A stretch of DNA of 64,000 nt from Ancylostoma caninum (lineage: Eukaryota; Nematoda; Chromadorea; Rhabditida; Ancylostomatidae), in assembly GCA_037903475.1 (NCBI GenBank), contig JBAJFG010000442.1, positions 1,141,001 to 1,205,000 on the forward strand, read 5' to 3'. Both the position numbers and the translations under genes were made by a program. Positions 50,301-60,199 of the stretch are shown here, one piece after another. Under the pieces are notes generated by a model, which saw only the letters and a list, made by a program, of their open reading frames with translations, was not told where the DNA came from and did not search any database. Positions within the stretch are counted from its first letter, which is position 1. Every line of letters begins with the position of its first letter.

Positions 50301-50456
50301 CCTATTTCATTTTTCAAAAATAGTGTATGGTTTCAGCGTTTCGATCCACCTTCCGCATTGTGCAACGTCAGCTTGTCGTGTCGCTACTGCTTAACCTACT
50401 GGAAGATTCAAAAGAAATTCAAGCCGTTGAACGTGTACATATTCTGCTGCAGATGA
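47032..50456 (+). CDS. Host gene, 3' part (4 exons), unrecognised protein
   Basis: Four exons, 47032-47390, 49116-49263, 49429-49472 and 50337-50456, join in one frame with consensus splice sites and matching phases. The sites are ATTTTCAG / GTGAGC, TGTTTCAG / GTGAGT, ATTTTTAG / GTGAGT and GGTTTCAG, ending at TGA. They encode about 222 residues. The first part is hydrophilic (GLNNIYGIRTMNRRSVAPFP, STVYTVDPDVPEGILEPVSN), the middle has KRIGGGYPYGPKNFTIAEF, and the end is Cys-rich and basic (SLSCRYCLTYWKIQKKFKP). The first exon starts two bases into a codon, so coding sequence continues upstream. No domain is recognised; it reads like a cytoplasmic or disordered tail. The introns, up to 1.7 kb, hold a small inverted element. 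This is the strongest host gene in the window. Confidence 0.75.
48137..48362. repeat. Small inverted-repeat element in intron
   Basis: ATGTGTATCATCGTGAGGGA at 48148 and its reverse complement near 48335-48354 form ~33-bp inverted arms around a GC-rich 155-bp core. It lies in the first visible intron of the 47-50 kb gene. No target duplication was identified; MITE-like. Confidence 0.55.
49116..49263 (+). CDS. Exon ii of the 47-50 kb gene
   Basis: 148 bp: 49 codons plus one base, beginning IRKIKRIGGGYPYGPK after TTGTTTCAG and ending HNYSKK before GTGAGT. Confidence 0.75.
49429..49472 (+). CDS. Exon iii of the 47-50 kb gene
   Basis: 44-bp microexon, ESTTSDPEDFWAVQ. Its first two bases complete an Asn codon from exon ii, and it ends at phase 0 before GTGAGT. 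The exact phase fit at both sides is good evidence that it is real. Confidence 0.7.
50337..50456 (+). CDS. Exon iv (terminal) of the 47-50 kb gene
   Basis: 39 codons after GGTTTCAG, RFDPPSALCNVSLSCRYCLT to a TGA, with an ATTAAA polyadenylation-like signal about 90 bp on. A weak internal donor (AAC/GTGTAC) leaves open that the true end is elsewhere. Confidence 0.6.
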   Translation, partial: RFDPPSALCNVSLSCRYCLTYWKIQKKFKPLNVYIFCCR

Positions 50457-50542
50457 TTCGAGTCCTGTGTGTGTATTCACTCATTGTTGTAGCTTCAAGA
50501 TAAATTTCTTGGTCTTGTTAACATTCAAATATGTGTTTTATA

Positions 50543-50548
50543 ATTAAA
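50543..50548 (+). terminator. Possible polyadenylation signal
   Basis: ATTAAA followed by an A-run, 87 bp after the TGA of the terminal exon and 48 bp before the mariner insertion. Weak evidence by itself. Confidence 0.25.
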
Positions 50549-50595
50549 AAAAATGCTCATATGTATAACAACCTTCTCATCGCAGTAAAGATATA

Positions 50596-51868
50596 TTAGG
50601 TTGGTGCAGAAATAATGCGCGTTTTTCGTTGCTTCATCTTCGATGCAGGAAACTTCTTGTGTTCCTTATCATCGGTTTGAGAAATTGTACATAGTTTTGT
50701 AGCAAATTTCATGGCCTTTCCAAATATCTTATGCATTTTGAGCGAAGTTCTTGTTTTTGGTGAATTTTTAGTTGTGGAACGAAAGGCACCAAACACGTTT
50801 TTTTGCCAAACTCACTTCAGCGAGCTGAAACTCGCCTGCATCGCAGCAGGAATCGCTCGGAATATCGCCATAGTTTTGGCGAAGGGAATGTGAGCGAATG
50901 CATTCTGCTGAGCTGCTCCCGGATTTTTCGGCTTGGTGCGCCTTGCTCCGAAAGTAAGGAATGTCGCATAGATCTTCCTGGGGTTTGCGACCCCCAACTG
51001 ATGGAAATTATCAAAGAGCACCCATTCGAAACAACATGTTTGGTTTCGCAGAACCTCGCCGGTGATTGTTGTCAGACCATCCCTCCCTTCAGTAAAAATG
51101 GGAGGATGAAAAAGCTCGACGAGTCGATGTCGCGTATACTGAACGTGTACCACATCGATCCTCATTGAGAGGTCTGCTTCGCGCATCTGTAGTGAAGGAA
51201 TTGCGGCAAAACAGTCGGTCGCTTAGTAATTAAATATGAAGTATAGACCCTCCTCGACAAAATGAGGTGCCTTGCTCGACAGTTAGACGAGGAACCTGCA
51301 CCGAAACACTCCCAGAAAACGAAGAAACACCAAAATAAGGTCACGGCGATTTTGTGGCGAGCTGCTGCGAAAATTGCACAGTGCAGTTCATTCATTCTTT
51401 CTCATCTGGGAAATACTTTTAAGATGTAAATAAAATAAATCAGAAACTTCACTGTGTGACCCTAGCGTTGCTCAATAAAATGGACTCTTCACTCCTACAC
51501 GGTACCGTCTAGGCAGACCCTGCACAACAGATTCACAGGTACGAGCAACTGAGCTAGGAAGCTCGGACTCCTACATCATAATCATCAAGCTTCTCGCTCA
51601 CCGGCTACCGCTTCCCCGAGACCCTGGACGACTTCTTCCTGGAGAATTTTCTCGAAGACTAAGGTGATACCAAAACTGCCCTCCGGAAGTTAGTCGATTC
51701 TAGAAGGTCTTATCAGAAATGCACGGTAGTCGGAGAACATCTATCTTATTGCTAAAGATTTGCGGATTACAATGGTTCTAAGCCTTTTGAAAAAGATCGA
51801 TTGTGAAAGGAGTTATGAGGTTCGGAATCAAAGGCATGAAAACGCGCATTATTTTTGCACCAACCTAA
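50596..51868 (+). mobile_element. mariner element, 1273 bp, decayed
   Basis: Inverted termini TTAGGTTGGTGCAGAAATAA and TTAGGTTGGTGCAAAAATAA (the second on the minus strand) match over about 30 bp. TA dinucleotides flank both ends (50594-50595, 51869-51870), as expected for mariner insertion. Size and termini agree with the irritans/Hsmar1-like branch. The transposase inside is broken, so the copy is immobile. It sits 140 bp after the stop codon of the host gene. Confidence 0.9.
50800..51830 (+). pseudogene. mariner transposase pseudogene
   Basis: Scattered frames recall the family: ARNIA-/HSFGEGNVSE near the start, LMEIIKEHPFETTCLVSQNL (the second helix-turn-helix) and GRMKKLDESM (usually KLDKWVPH). 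Then comes LARQLDEEPAPKHSQKTKKH, leading to a degraded ILWRAA where WWD is expected, TALRKLVDS, and a C-terminal VIDCNG-like stretch. Multiple frameshifts and stops; catalytic D,D34D residues cannot be lined up. The family is certain from the context; no function remains. Confidence 0.75.
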
Positions 51869-51899
51869 TAAAAACTACAAAAAATCAATACAAACGTAC

Positions 51900-52193
51900 C
51901 AGTGGCGGACGCAAAAAGTGGGTGGGAGGGGGGGGGGGGGCGTGGGAAAAAAAATTGGGGTCTCCGCCGCTTTGGGGACACAGATGGAAAATAAAATTGA
52001 TGAAAATACTAGTTATAATAATAAATAATAAATAAAAATTATATTAAAAATAATAACAAAAATAAACAATTAAAAATAAACTAACACAAGATTTCATTAA
52101 GATTTTTATTTGTATTGTAAAGTAATTTCGAAAATTTGGCGGCTCATTCTCGGCCCCCCCCGCCCCCTCCCCCCCGCCCTGCGTCCGCCACTG
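51900..52193. mobile_element. hAT-type MITE with perfect 8-bp TSD
   Basis: Termini CAGTGGCGGACGCA and TGCGTCCGCCACTG are inverted repeats, followed inward by G-rich and C-rich tracts. The octamer AAACGTAC flanks both sides exactly (51892-51899, 52194-52201). CAGTGGCGGA-type ends and 8-bp duplications are typical of hAT elements. No coding capacity. A second copy lies at 63625-63890. Confidence 0.9.
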
Positions 52194-52204
52194 AAACGTA
52201 CGCA

Positions 52205-53468
52205 TTTCCAAAACGGTGCAGCATTCCATATACAGTACTAACAACTTTTCTCATCTTTTCGTAAGTTTACCCCAAAAGAAAATTCTAATATTTCTCCAAT
52301 ATCTCCAATATATCGCGGCTTCAATCAGTTACAGGTTTTGCTATCAATTATCAATCATCTGTTAGCTTCTGAACGGCCTGATCTGAGGAAAAGTATATCA
52401 ACAGTATGATCGTATACACCTGAAGAATTGTTTTTGCAATTTGAAAGCAGTTTTCACAGGAGCAAATATTTCATGATCGAGACTCTGAGCTGCCCAGGAA
52501 AATATGCCATTTACCCTTCCTCGCTTCCGCACTTTTAGGAGCAAAGGTTTCCCCAATCACCTGATAAATTTCTAAAATAGAAATTGGCACAGCAACTCGG
52601 GCTTGTTTGCATAAACGTTGCAGGGAACTGGGACTGTTTTTCTCTTGTCAGCGATAGAAAATAGGTGAACTATGCGCGTCGATCCGTTTCCCAATATATG
52701 TTTACAAAGTATTTTTATTGTATTTGCTTAGCTTTGAATTGACACCAGGACTGTGAGTGCAAGATTATTAGCTACAATGAAACTTTAAATTTTCGTTAAG
52801 TTCTATGGAAGCCGTGATTTTAACTCATACATGAAGTTGATGACCTTCATGATGCTACACTTATATAGCCACAGAAAGCACACATAAAGTTTGTTCTTGA
52901 AAATAAAATGGTTTTGTTTGTTTTGCGCAGATGACAAGTTAATGACTAGTTAAACCTGAGATGTGACTGGCAATGAAGTTGTTTTTTGAGATTATCTCAA
53001 GTAACTCAACCTAAACTCAGTGAAGGTACTGCTATCAACATAGATTGTTGACAGTTGACTAAATATTTACGTAAAGTATCGGAAAATGGAGCATTTTGAA
53101 ATAAGACCACGAAGATGACTGAAGATCCCTCACGTCCTCATTCCCAAAAACAGCACTATCTATGGGATTCCAGCCAATCTGGAGTCAGCTAAATAAAGTG
53201 CATTGGAAGTGTTAATTCGCAAACTGTGTGTGAATTCATTCATGACCTGCTCCTGAGGATTCATCTACAGCTATTAACGAATACCGCTAGTCTTCCTACA
53301 TACATAAGGATCCCCTTCCGATAATTTAATCGGTTATTATTGAAATATTCATTTCCCTTTACGGAGACAGGGAACATGAATGAGTGTACATAGGTGGAGC
53401 AGTGACTTCAAAGAGAGTTGTACACGACAAAAAACGCACTTCTAACAAACATTTCTGGTCGTAATTGT
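52205..53468. other. No gene recognised
   Basis: AT-rich spacer between the hAT-type MITE and the 1.27-kb inverted-repeat element. No supported feature. Confidence 0.4.
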
Positions 53469-54011
53469 TACAGTCGGGTACGGCAGCCACTGCAAATAGG
53501 CGCCGGCGGGCGCCGGCCGCCGCCACCCTCCGGCGCCCCGGTATTAATGAGCTATAAATCACTCGAGCTTGGGAGAGAGTGAAAAAAAAATACAATTTTA
53601 GTTTATAGTAGACAGAGTGCAGTGGATATGTTAAGGCTATAAAGTAGGGGACCAGTTTCGCAACTTTCACGTTTTTTTTTATTTTTGTGATTTTCATGGG
53701 GGAAGATTTCTGAATATACAGTAAGCGAAGCCAACTCTTCCATTTTCTGCTATAGTACACTGCTTCGCGAATACAAAAATGGCCGTCATTCTTCTATAGA
53801 TAGACACAGTACTTCAGTTATCCCATCTGAATAATAAAGCTCATCCAATTCGGGATCCTCAGAAATATTCGAAATCCGTATAAATTATTTCATATCCATT
53901 GCGAAGTTGTTCTACCGCTGTCATTTATCTTTCGTGGAGCAGTCCTTTACGGCGGAGTTACTCTCTCCCGGTTTCCCTCAACTTTGAAAAAGTGGTTTTT
54001 CACTATTACTT

Positions 54012-54116
54012 ACACTATTACTATTACTTACACTTACACTTATCGTAGTTTGTCTTCGAAAGAGTTTTCCACTATTACTTACACTTACACTTATCGTAGT
54101 TTATCTTCGAAATTTA
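54012..54116 (-). repeat. Repeated TTACACTTACACTTATCG blocks
   Basis: Two copies (54012-54060, 54070-54113) of ACTTACACTTACACTTATCG followed by TAGTTT-TCTTCGAAA; a third lies at 54463-54505. On the minus strand each reads as a GATAAGTGTAAGTGTAAGT tail, placed like the tail of the tRNA-derived units. Confidence 0.7.
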
Positions 54117-54211
54117 TGCAAAACGTTGCCGGATGCCTTCCTGGACTACCCGAAGGAGATCACGGGGGACGTTCCAAGCAGTGAACCCCAAACACTGCGA
54201 TACTTAACTCT

Positions 54212-54286
54212 GGATCTCCAACGGAGTGGAACCAGCGATAAGGACAGATTGCAATCTGCCACTCAAACCACTGAGCCATCCGGGCT
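54212..54286 (-). ncRNA. tRNA-like unit 1 (pol III A and B boxes)
   Basis: On the minus strand TGGCTCAGTGG (A box, 54278-54268) and GGTTCCACTCC (B box, 54233-54223) lie 34 nt apart, the normal spacing in a tRNA. The outer stem is not convincing, so it is not a functional tRNA. Likely the head of a tRNA-derived SINE. Confidence 0.5.
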
Positions 54287-54357
54287 ACTTTTTATGTTGC
54301 AGTTTGTTAGATAACTGCAGCAGTCGTAGGCAGCATACTATATGTATTTGCAAAACG

Positions 54358-54432
54358 TGGGCACAGGGCAGGATTCGATCCCCTGACCACCACAACGTCG
54401 ATCATTCGCTCAACCCACTGAGCTATGCGCGC
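54358..54432 (-). ncRNA. tRNA-like unit 2 (pol III A and B boxes)
   Basis: On the minus strand GCGCGCA starts the unit, TAGCTCAGTGG is an exact A box, GGATCGAATCC is a near-exact B box, and the 3' strand TGTGCCC pairs with the start at 6 of 7 positions (one G-U). The T stem is imperfect and the anticodon arm is unclear. Most likely the head of a tRNA-derived SINE; a decayed tRNA gene is the alternative. Confidence 0.55.
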
Positions 54433-54744
54433 ACGCGTTGCAACAGGCAAATTGTGTCCCATATTACTTACACTTACACTTATCGTCGTTTATCTTAGAA
54501 ATTTAGGTGAAAAGGGAGTTGGGTGGGGCCACTCCTGTGAAGCCTAAGCCTAAGCCTTAAACCCATTCTTAAGCATAGGGTTAGGCTTATCTACCCTGTC
54601 TACTATGGACTAAAACTGTATTTTTCTTCGCTTTCTCCCAAGCTCGAGTGATTTATAGCTCATTAATACCGGGGCGCCGGAGGGTAGCGGCGGCCGGCGC
54701 CAGCAGGCGCCCATTTGCAGTGGCTGCCGGACCGGACTGCATGA

Positions 54745-57700
54745 AATTAAGCCATCAACAAAAACGAATTTTCAGAAAAGTGGAAAAATAGTTTAAAAAA
54801 TGAGACAGAAGTGTTGTATTTTTGTAAATTTCCACTTATGTGTTCAATGATTCCGAATGGTTCCATGCAAAGAAAGTAAAACCGCAAAAAGCAAGTTGAG
54901 AAATGATGTTAGTGAAAAGAGGAAGAGCGTAGGAATTGCCTCCACCTCACTCTCTGTTTCCTAGAAGTGGTTAGAATGGTGCGTTTCACTTCACAGCGAA
55001 GCAGCTTTATCCATAGTGTGACGTCATTTGTGACAAATTTGTTCAAATTGTTCTCCAGTCGGGTCAATTTTTCAAGGAGGAGATTGCTTGTGAGATAAAT
55101 CTACCCAGTATTTCTGTTCTTGAGATGAATTCGCAAACGTCACCCTGCCGACTTTATGGTAGCGGTCCTGCTATAAATTAATACATATTCCCGGGCAGGT
55201 GGGTCGCCTTGGCAGTCCGTGATCTTCACCTTTGAAGTTATTCTTATGTTAGCTTGCTTCCAATTTTTTTTCGATGTCCAAATCAATTCACCGTAAGGGT
55301 TTGCTAATGAATAAGCTTTAGATGGGATGCCAGGAAATGACTGATATAAACATTTCGTGCAGAACTAAATATAGTGGAAGAATTTTATATGATATTTTTG
55401 CTTCCTAAATGACGTGAATAATTATAAGATACTATATAATTTATAAGTGCACTGCTCGCCTATCTCGGGCCTAGAAGCATAAGACAGAACCCCCCCCCCC
55501 TCTCGCCTCCTTGTACCCCGTACAAACTATCAGTAAGTAGTTTCCTAGGGATGAGCGGAGGTACTCGAGAATGCTCGTAGTAAGTTTCCAAGCTTTCGTT
55601 TGTCCAGAGTTTCCCGACCAAACAACACCTCCTCTCCCATTTCTGAAAGCTACTCTTCTCCAGCGATAAGGAAGAATCGCTAGCAAAAAGAACAGAGTAA
55701 TATATGCTAGGTGCGTGCGTTAGTCGCGCGTCAGATTAGGTTACTTAATTCATTTGCGGAGAATTTTCTTTTAATATATGTCGACTCGTCAGAAGCAGCA
55801 TGTACCGGAGTGCCAGCAGCCGGAGCGAACACATCGTCACAAACACGCGCGTTTCACCTGCGTCTGTTTCTCATCGTATACTTAGTCGCACCCGCGATGG
55901 ACACACGCATTTGGTATGAACTCCTCTTATACAGAACTTTGGGAGATTTTGTCCAATTTGAATGGAAAGGCTGATAACTCCAAGACCATCGCGAAAGCCT
56001 TACTAGTACTAGCACACATGTTTAGGCACTCTCACCTACCCCGCATCAACCCCTCCCTCACCATATCCTGAAAATGATTTGGCAAATTTTAAAAATGGCT
56101 TTTTAAAATAGGCACAATTTCTGTGCTACCTCATTTTCGACTGCTTGTGTTGATTTCTCTACGCGTTAATTTTATGCCAATCTTAATTTACATTATTTTT
56201 TTTTCTGACTACTCCCGCCCAACTTTCTTCCAGGAAAAATTTCGGCACGGCTAGCCTCCCGTAACCCTGCTGCATGCCATAAAGGTACATCAACGTACAA
56301 GGTATGCGAGTAAAACTGGTGATTTTTTAAAAACATTTTCTTAGTTCGAGTGTAAAAATCCTAATTCTTCGGGTCATATTTGGTATTTAGAACTCAGCTC
56401 TGCTTTCGTAATCCCTTCCCAAAAGCCGCTAAGGTTCGTCCCATTAAGCTAGCGTCTCGTGGATCCTGTGCAAGACTTTTGTCCTGGGACTTTTGTCGCC
56501 GGAACGCGAATCTCGGCTGATTAGACGTCGCGGAACCGGCGGGAAGCTCTTACGAGACCGGCATCGTGCTAGCAATGAATACGTTTTTTCGTACATGCAA
56601 TCAACCGTTCGCACAAAACTCAAGAGTCACTTGTTGAGAGGCGCGTTCCACACTGAATAGCACTCGGCACCAACGTGTGTGTGTTGTTTTGAGGTCGCCT
56701 GGATCTCGCCGCATCTGTAGTAGCGCACTTCATCGCTGCTATGACACAATTGCTAGCCCAACAATGATTATTCACCCATTTTAGTTGCATTTCACCCTGG
56801 AAAAATCCCCTGGATACCTAAATATTCCAGTTCTTCTCGCGGATCACTCCTCTCTGGACCCTTGGTGTCCTGGCAACACCGTGGCTGCTAAGCCATCCAT
56901 TTGACATGTGTTTGGAGACACATGGCCTTGAGTCCAAATACATGCATATGTTGAGCGATTTATGGGCCTTTGTCGCTATGGAACTTGATCTTCAGTCGTT
57001 CACTCACGTTCCACGGGTCAAGTCAAGGCGTTTACCACTGCTGAAGCGCTACTTGGTCGCTGATAACATATCTGGCCGACGAATTTAGCCGCTGCTCTAG
57101 AAATAGATCTGGGCTACGCCTTGTTTACGTATTTACAGCTTGAGTGATCTGCTCAAGGACTGAATTGAGCCTAATTTATGAATGTGATGGCTGCCTATGA
57201 ATATCAAATCTCTGCTGCTAGATCTCTAACAAGCCTAACTTATAATTTATTGCTTTGATGTATAACCTTCTCAAGAAGGCTGGTAGTTTAAAAAGTTTGA
57301 GCTTTACGTAAGAAATTTTCACATTTTTGGTTTCCAATTAACATTTACTTGTCTTTATTTTCAATATTTTCTGATTTTCATGGATTCTTTCCGATAGTTA
57401 ATGTTCATGAAAAATCAAAACATTATATGAATTCCAACACAGAACTATTGTCATTATTGGCATTCTTCTTGGTAAAATCAGTGACATTAGCAGCTGATTG
57501 ACATCCGTCGTGAATTGCCTGAACTATTAAGGGATATCTGCTTCCTAAATTAGCATGTTAATTTCCTTTAATACATGGGAAAATAATTATTCAAATCAAT
57601 GCTTCACTTGGACTATTTAATTCCTACTTCTTTATTTTATTTTCCTATTCAGCTGCGGAACACGAATACATGCATACGTATTACCAGTTTCTGAAAACTT

Positions 57701-58430
57701 AGTTACTTCGAGAATTTAGTCTGCTGTCCGGATCAGTTGTATTGTTCTCAGTCACATATTGCAAAAGTATTGGAAGCAAACGTTAAGAATTTCAGAATCT
57801 ATGTAGAGATTAGAAACTGCTAATTTACTAGACATGCAATCGCGTTATCGGTCAAATCTACAGTAACGCGACAACACTAACCACTCTATCTACAATTAAG
57901 CTCGGACATCTTTCTATGTTTAAGATTATTAGCATTTGCGTAATAGGAGAGCCTACACTATTATTACTGTATCCCAGAACTGAACTCGTTCTCAGCGTTG
58001 GGATTCTCTTCTCAGTTTACGTCTCTGAGTATACCATGCTATTATACGTAGAGGTATGATGCTAGTATGGTGCTATACTCTATACTATGTTACTGCACTA
58101 TAAATACACATACAATATTATATATGTTACTACGTCATTATATATTATACGAACAGTGTTTTTTTTATCGATCCTGACTGCCAATTCTTCGGATATGTCA
58201 GCGGAATTCAACTGTATACGTCCTTTGTACTTCTGCAACTATGCGTACTTAGTGTAGCAGCTATCGAGCGCCCAATTCACCTACAGTATTCCTTACAATT
58301 AGCGCACAGGAGAAAACGTTCCCACAATTATGTTCTATTGAAATCAGATGTATGTATCTCATTCATATAATGCAAAAGTATTGAAATATATTAATATTAA
58401 ATTATGTACATTGCATATGAACTGAAGCCA
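54745..58430. other. No supported gene
   Basis: Includes a hAT-end fragment at 55547-55565, a GC-rich block at 55780-55920 with overlapping short frames, and a GC-rich block at 56450-56760 that has small inverted pieces (GCTAGCGTCTCGT against ACGAGACC...GCTAGC). A 51-bp stretch between TTCCAG and GTACAT at 56235-56285 could be an exon but stands alone. 57.1-58.4 kb is AT-rich and empty. Confidence 0.35.
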
Positions 58431-58435
58431 ATGGT

Positions 58436-58490
58436 TACTTATTTATTTATTCATTTATTAAAATGCACTCGAGGTTCTCCAGAACACGTA
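58436..58490 (-). repeat. RTE-like 3' tail
   Basis: On the minus strand GGAGAACCTCGAGTGCATTT runs into TAATAAATGAATAAATAAAT. Same end design as the copies at 4.1 and 44.9 kb. Confidence 0.45.
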
Positions 58491-58494
58491 AGGA

Positions 58495-59840
58495 ACGAAT
58501 GAACATACTACCTCTTCCACATCTGAAGCAGTATTTAGCAGTTTAATGGCAGTATTTAGAAGTGGGACAGAAGAAATGGTCTTTTCTTGGAATAGTTGTA
58601 ATTTGAACGCTGTGACTGGCGTACCTGCAATGAAATCCATTACCCAATCACTGTCAGATACAGCAAACTGAGTTTTCAGACCTTAGCTTCTCATATCTTT
58701 CTGCTCCTTTGGTATACCTCTTCGTTACAGTGGGTTATTAGGTCTTCCTCGTCTCAAAAAGCTTGTCGAAGGACGAACTTCTCAAAGAGGTTTTTTCTTA
58801 GTCGTCGAGTACCAAGGCTTACCGAGCAACTTGAGTCAACAAGCTTGCAATGCTCCTTTTTTGAAGCTAATATAGCTGGTGCTTGTCTGAGAATGTCAAG
58901 GAAATAACTATAATTTCCAACAAGTGCGTTGCATACGTGGAGAAGCATCTGGAAGGCAAAAAAGGATCTAGTTCCGTAGACATAGTAAAAAGCTTCTGCT
59001 GAGGAGAAGTACGTAATATACGCTAAATTGCATTATCCCTTGTAGTGTCATCGAAGCTGAATTGTCGCGTTCCAAGGTTATTGGTGCAATCGCACAAAAA
59101 ACACTCATCAGCACGCGCTGCTTTTATTGCCATTGTAAAAACTAGGTCATGAATATACTGTTGCATCAGCGAAAAAAGAAATAAACAGGATTTCGGCTGG
59201 AACTCGGCCCATCTATATTGTTTTCAGTTGCATGTTCACACGAACTGTGCCACAACGTCGGTTACAAAATTCCAATGTATCGGTCGCAGTGAAAGGAGTA
59301 AGCGCTGTGGGATTACTATTTATAACTTGGCTCATTTCCAACGTGACAAGGCTACAGTTACACGTCATAAGCTACTGATTCTTCACACCTTTGAAAGTGA
59401 CTACACATACCGTAGCGATTCAGAGTGGGCATTTGCAGCTCAATTTTTGTGCTAATGCTTTCAAAGGTCTTCCTTATAAAATCCAACGATGCGCCACCAT
59501 ACGCCCACGACCACAAATCCAGCTATGCGCCTGCAAAGCCTACGATCGCAAATGCAATAGCATGAGGAGTAGTCTACCTAAATCATTATTTGTAATGCAA
59601 TATGAGAGCATGATATACAGTCGTCCTTTAGCAGCGTAAGCTGGAGCGTCGTTGGACGTAGGATCATGTCCATCGATGTGACTCACACTTGCGCCAGGGC
59701 ATCTCCTTTCTTGAGCTACATTTCTTAGTATAATCTATTGACGGTATTATAATCATACCTAATTATAAATGTACTTCTTTACATAATTATTAGCAAATTT
59801 TTTTACTGTACAGCACATAAAATGCGAGTTCCATGGGTGC
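58495..59840. other. No gene recognised
   Basis: Short overlapping frames only; none with splice sites and a recognisable motif. Confidence 0.35.
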
Positions 59841-59844
59841 TACC

Positions 59845-60175
59845 CTTGCATACCGCTCAGACTTCAGCACAAAATGCTAATATATTAAATGTAACACTAT
59901 CTTTTACATATTACACAAATAATACTACATATGCTACACATATTATTAACGTACTACTCCGCCTTCACATATCTCTTAGGGATTCAGCACTGGATTAGTG
60001 TATTAAATGTAATAAGAGTTGTTAAATAATATTATGTATTACATAATAGCATCATAGTACACATACTAACTATGTATTACTATATACTGACTACGAATTT
60101 GCATAGCTCTTTGCGGATTTAGCAATAAGTACTAATATACTCGATACACTACCAATAGTTACGTACCTATCATAA
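59845..60175. repeat. AT-rich degenerate tandem repeat, ~120-bp period
   Basis: Three related segments begin near 59850, 59968 and 60098. Each has a CATA-C/T-CTC...GATT-CAGCA-like stretch followed by CTAATATATTAAATGTAA or a variant (TTAGTGTATTAAATGTAA, CTAATATACTCGATAC). Identity is low and the period is judged by eye. Confidence 0.45.
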
Positions 60176-60199
60176 TATTAATACCGTACAAGGTATATG

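Larger units (their letters stand above)
53471..54739. mobile_element. 1.27-kb TIR element carrying tRNA-like modules
   Basis: The ends CAGTCGGGTACGGCAGCCAC and, inverted, CAGTCCGGTCCGGCAGCCAC continue into ~150-bp arms. These include a very GC-rich block (GGCGCCGG-type), then TTAATGAGCTATAAATCACT and a GTAGACAG end. Inside are two tRNA-like units on the minus strand, three TTACACTTA blocks and a short GCCTAAGCCTAA stretch. No transposase is encoded and no clear target duplication is visible, so the superfamily is open. The interior looks like tRNA-derived SINE material captured by a DNA element. Confidence 0.7.

Noticed and set aside
55778..55885. Possible 35-codon first exon (MSTRQKQHVPECQQ)
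   Set aside because: Competes with another open frame over the same GC-rich block and has no convincing donor or next exon.
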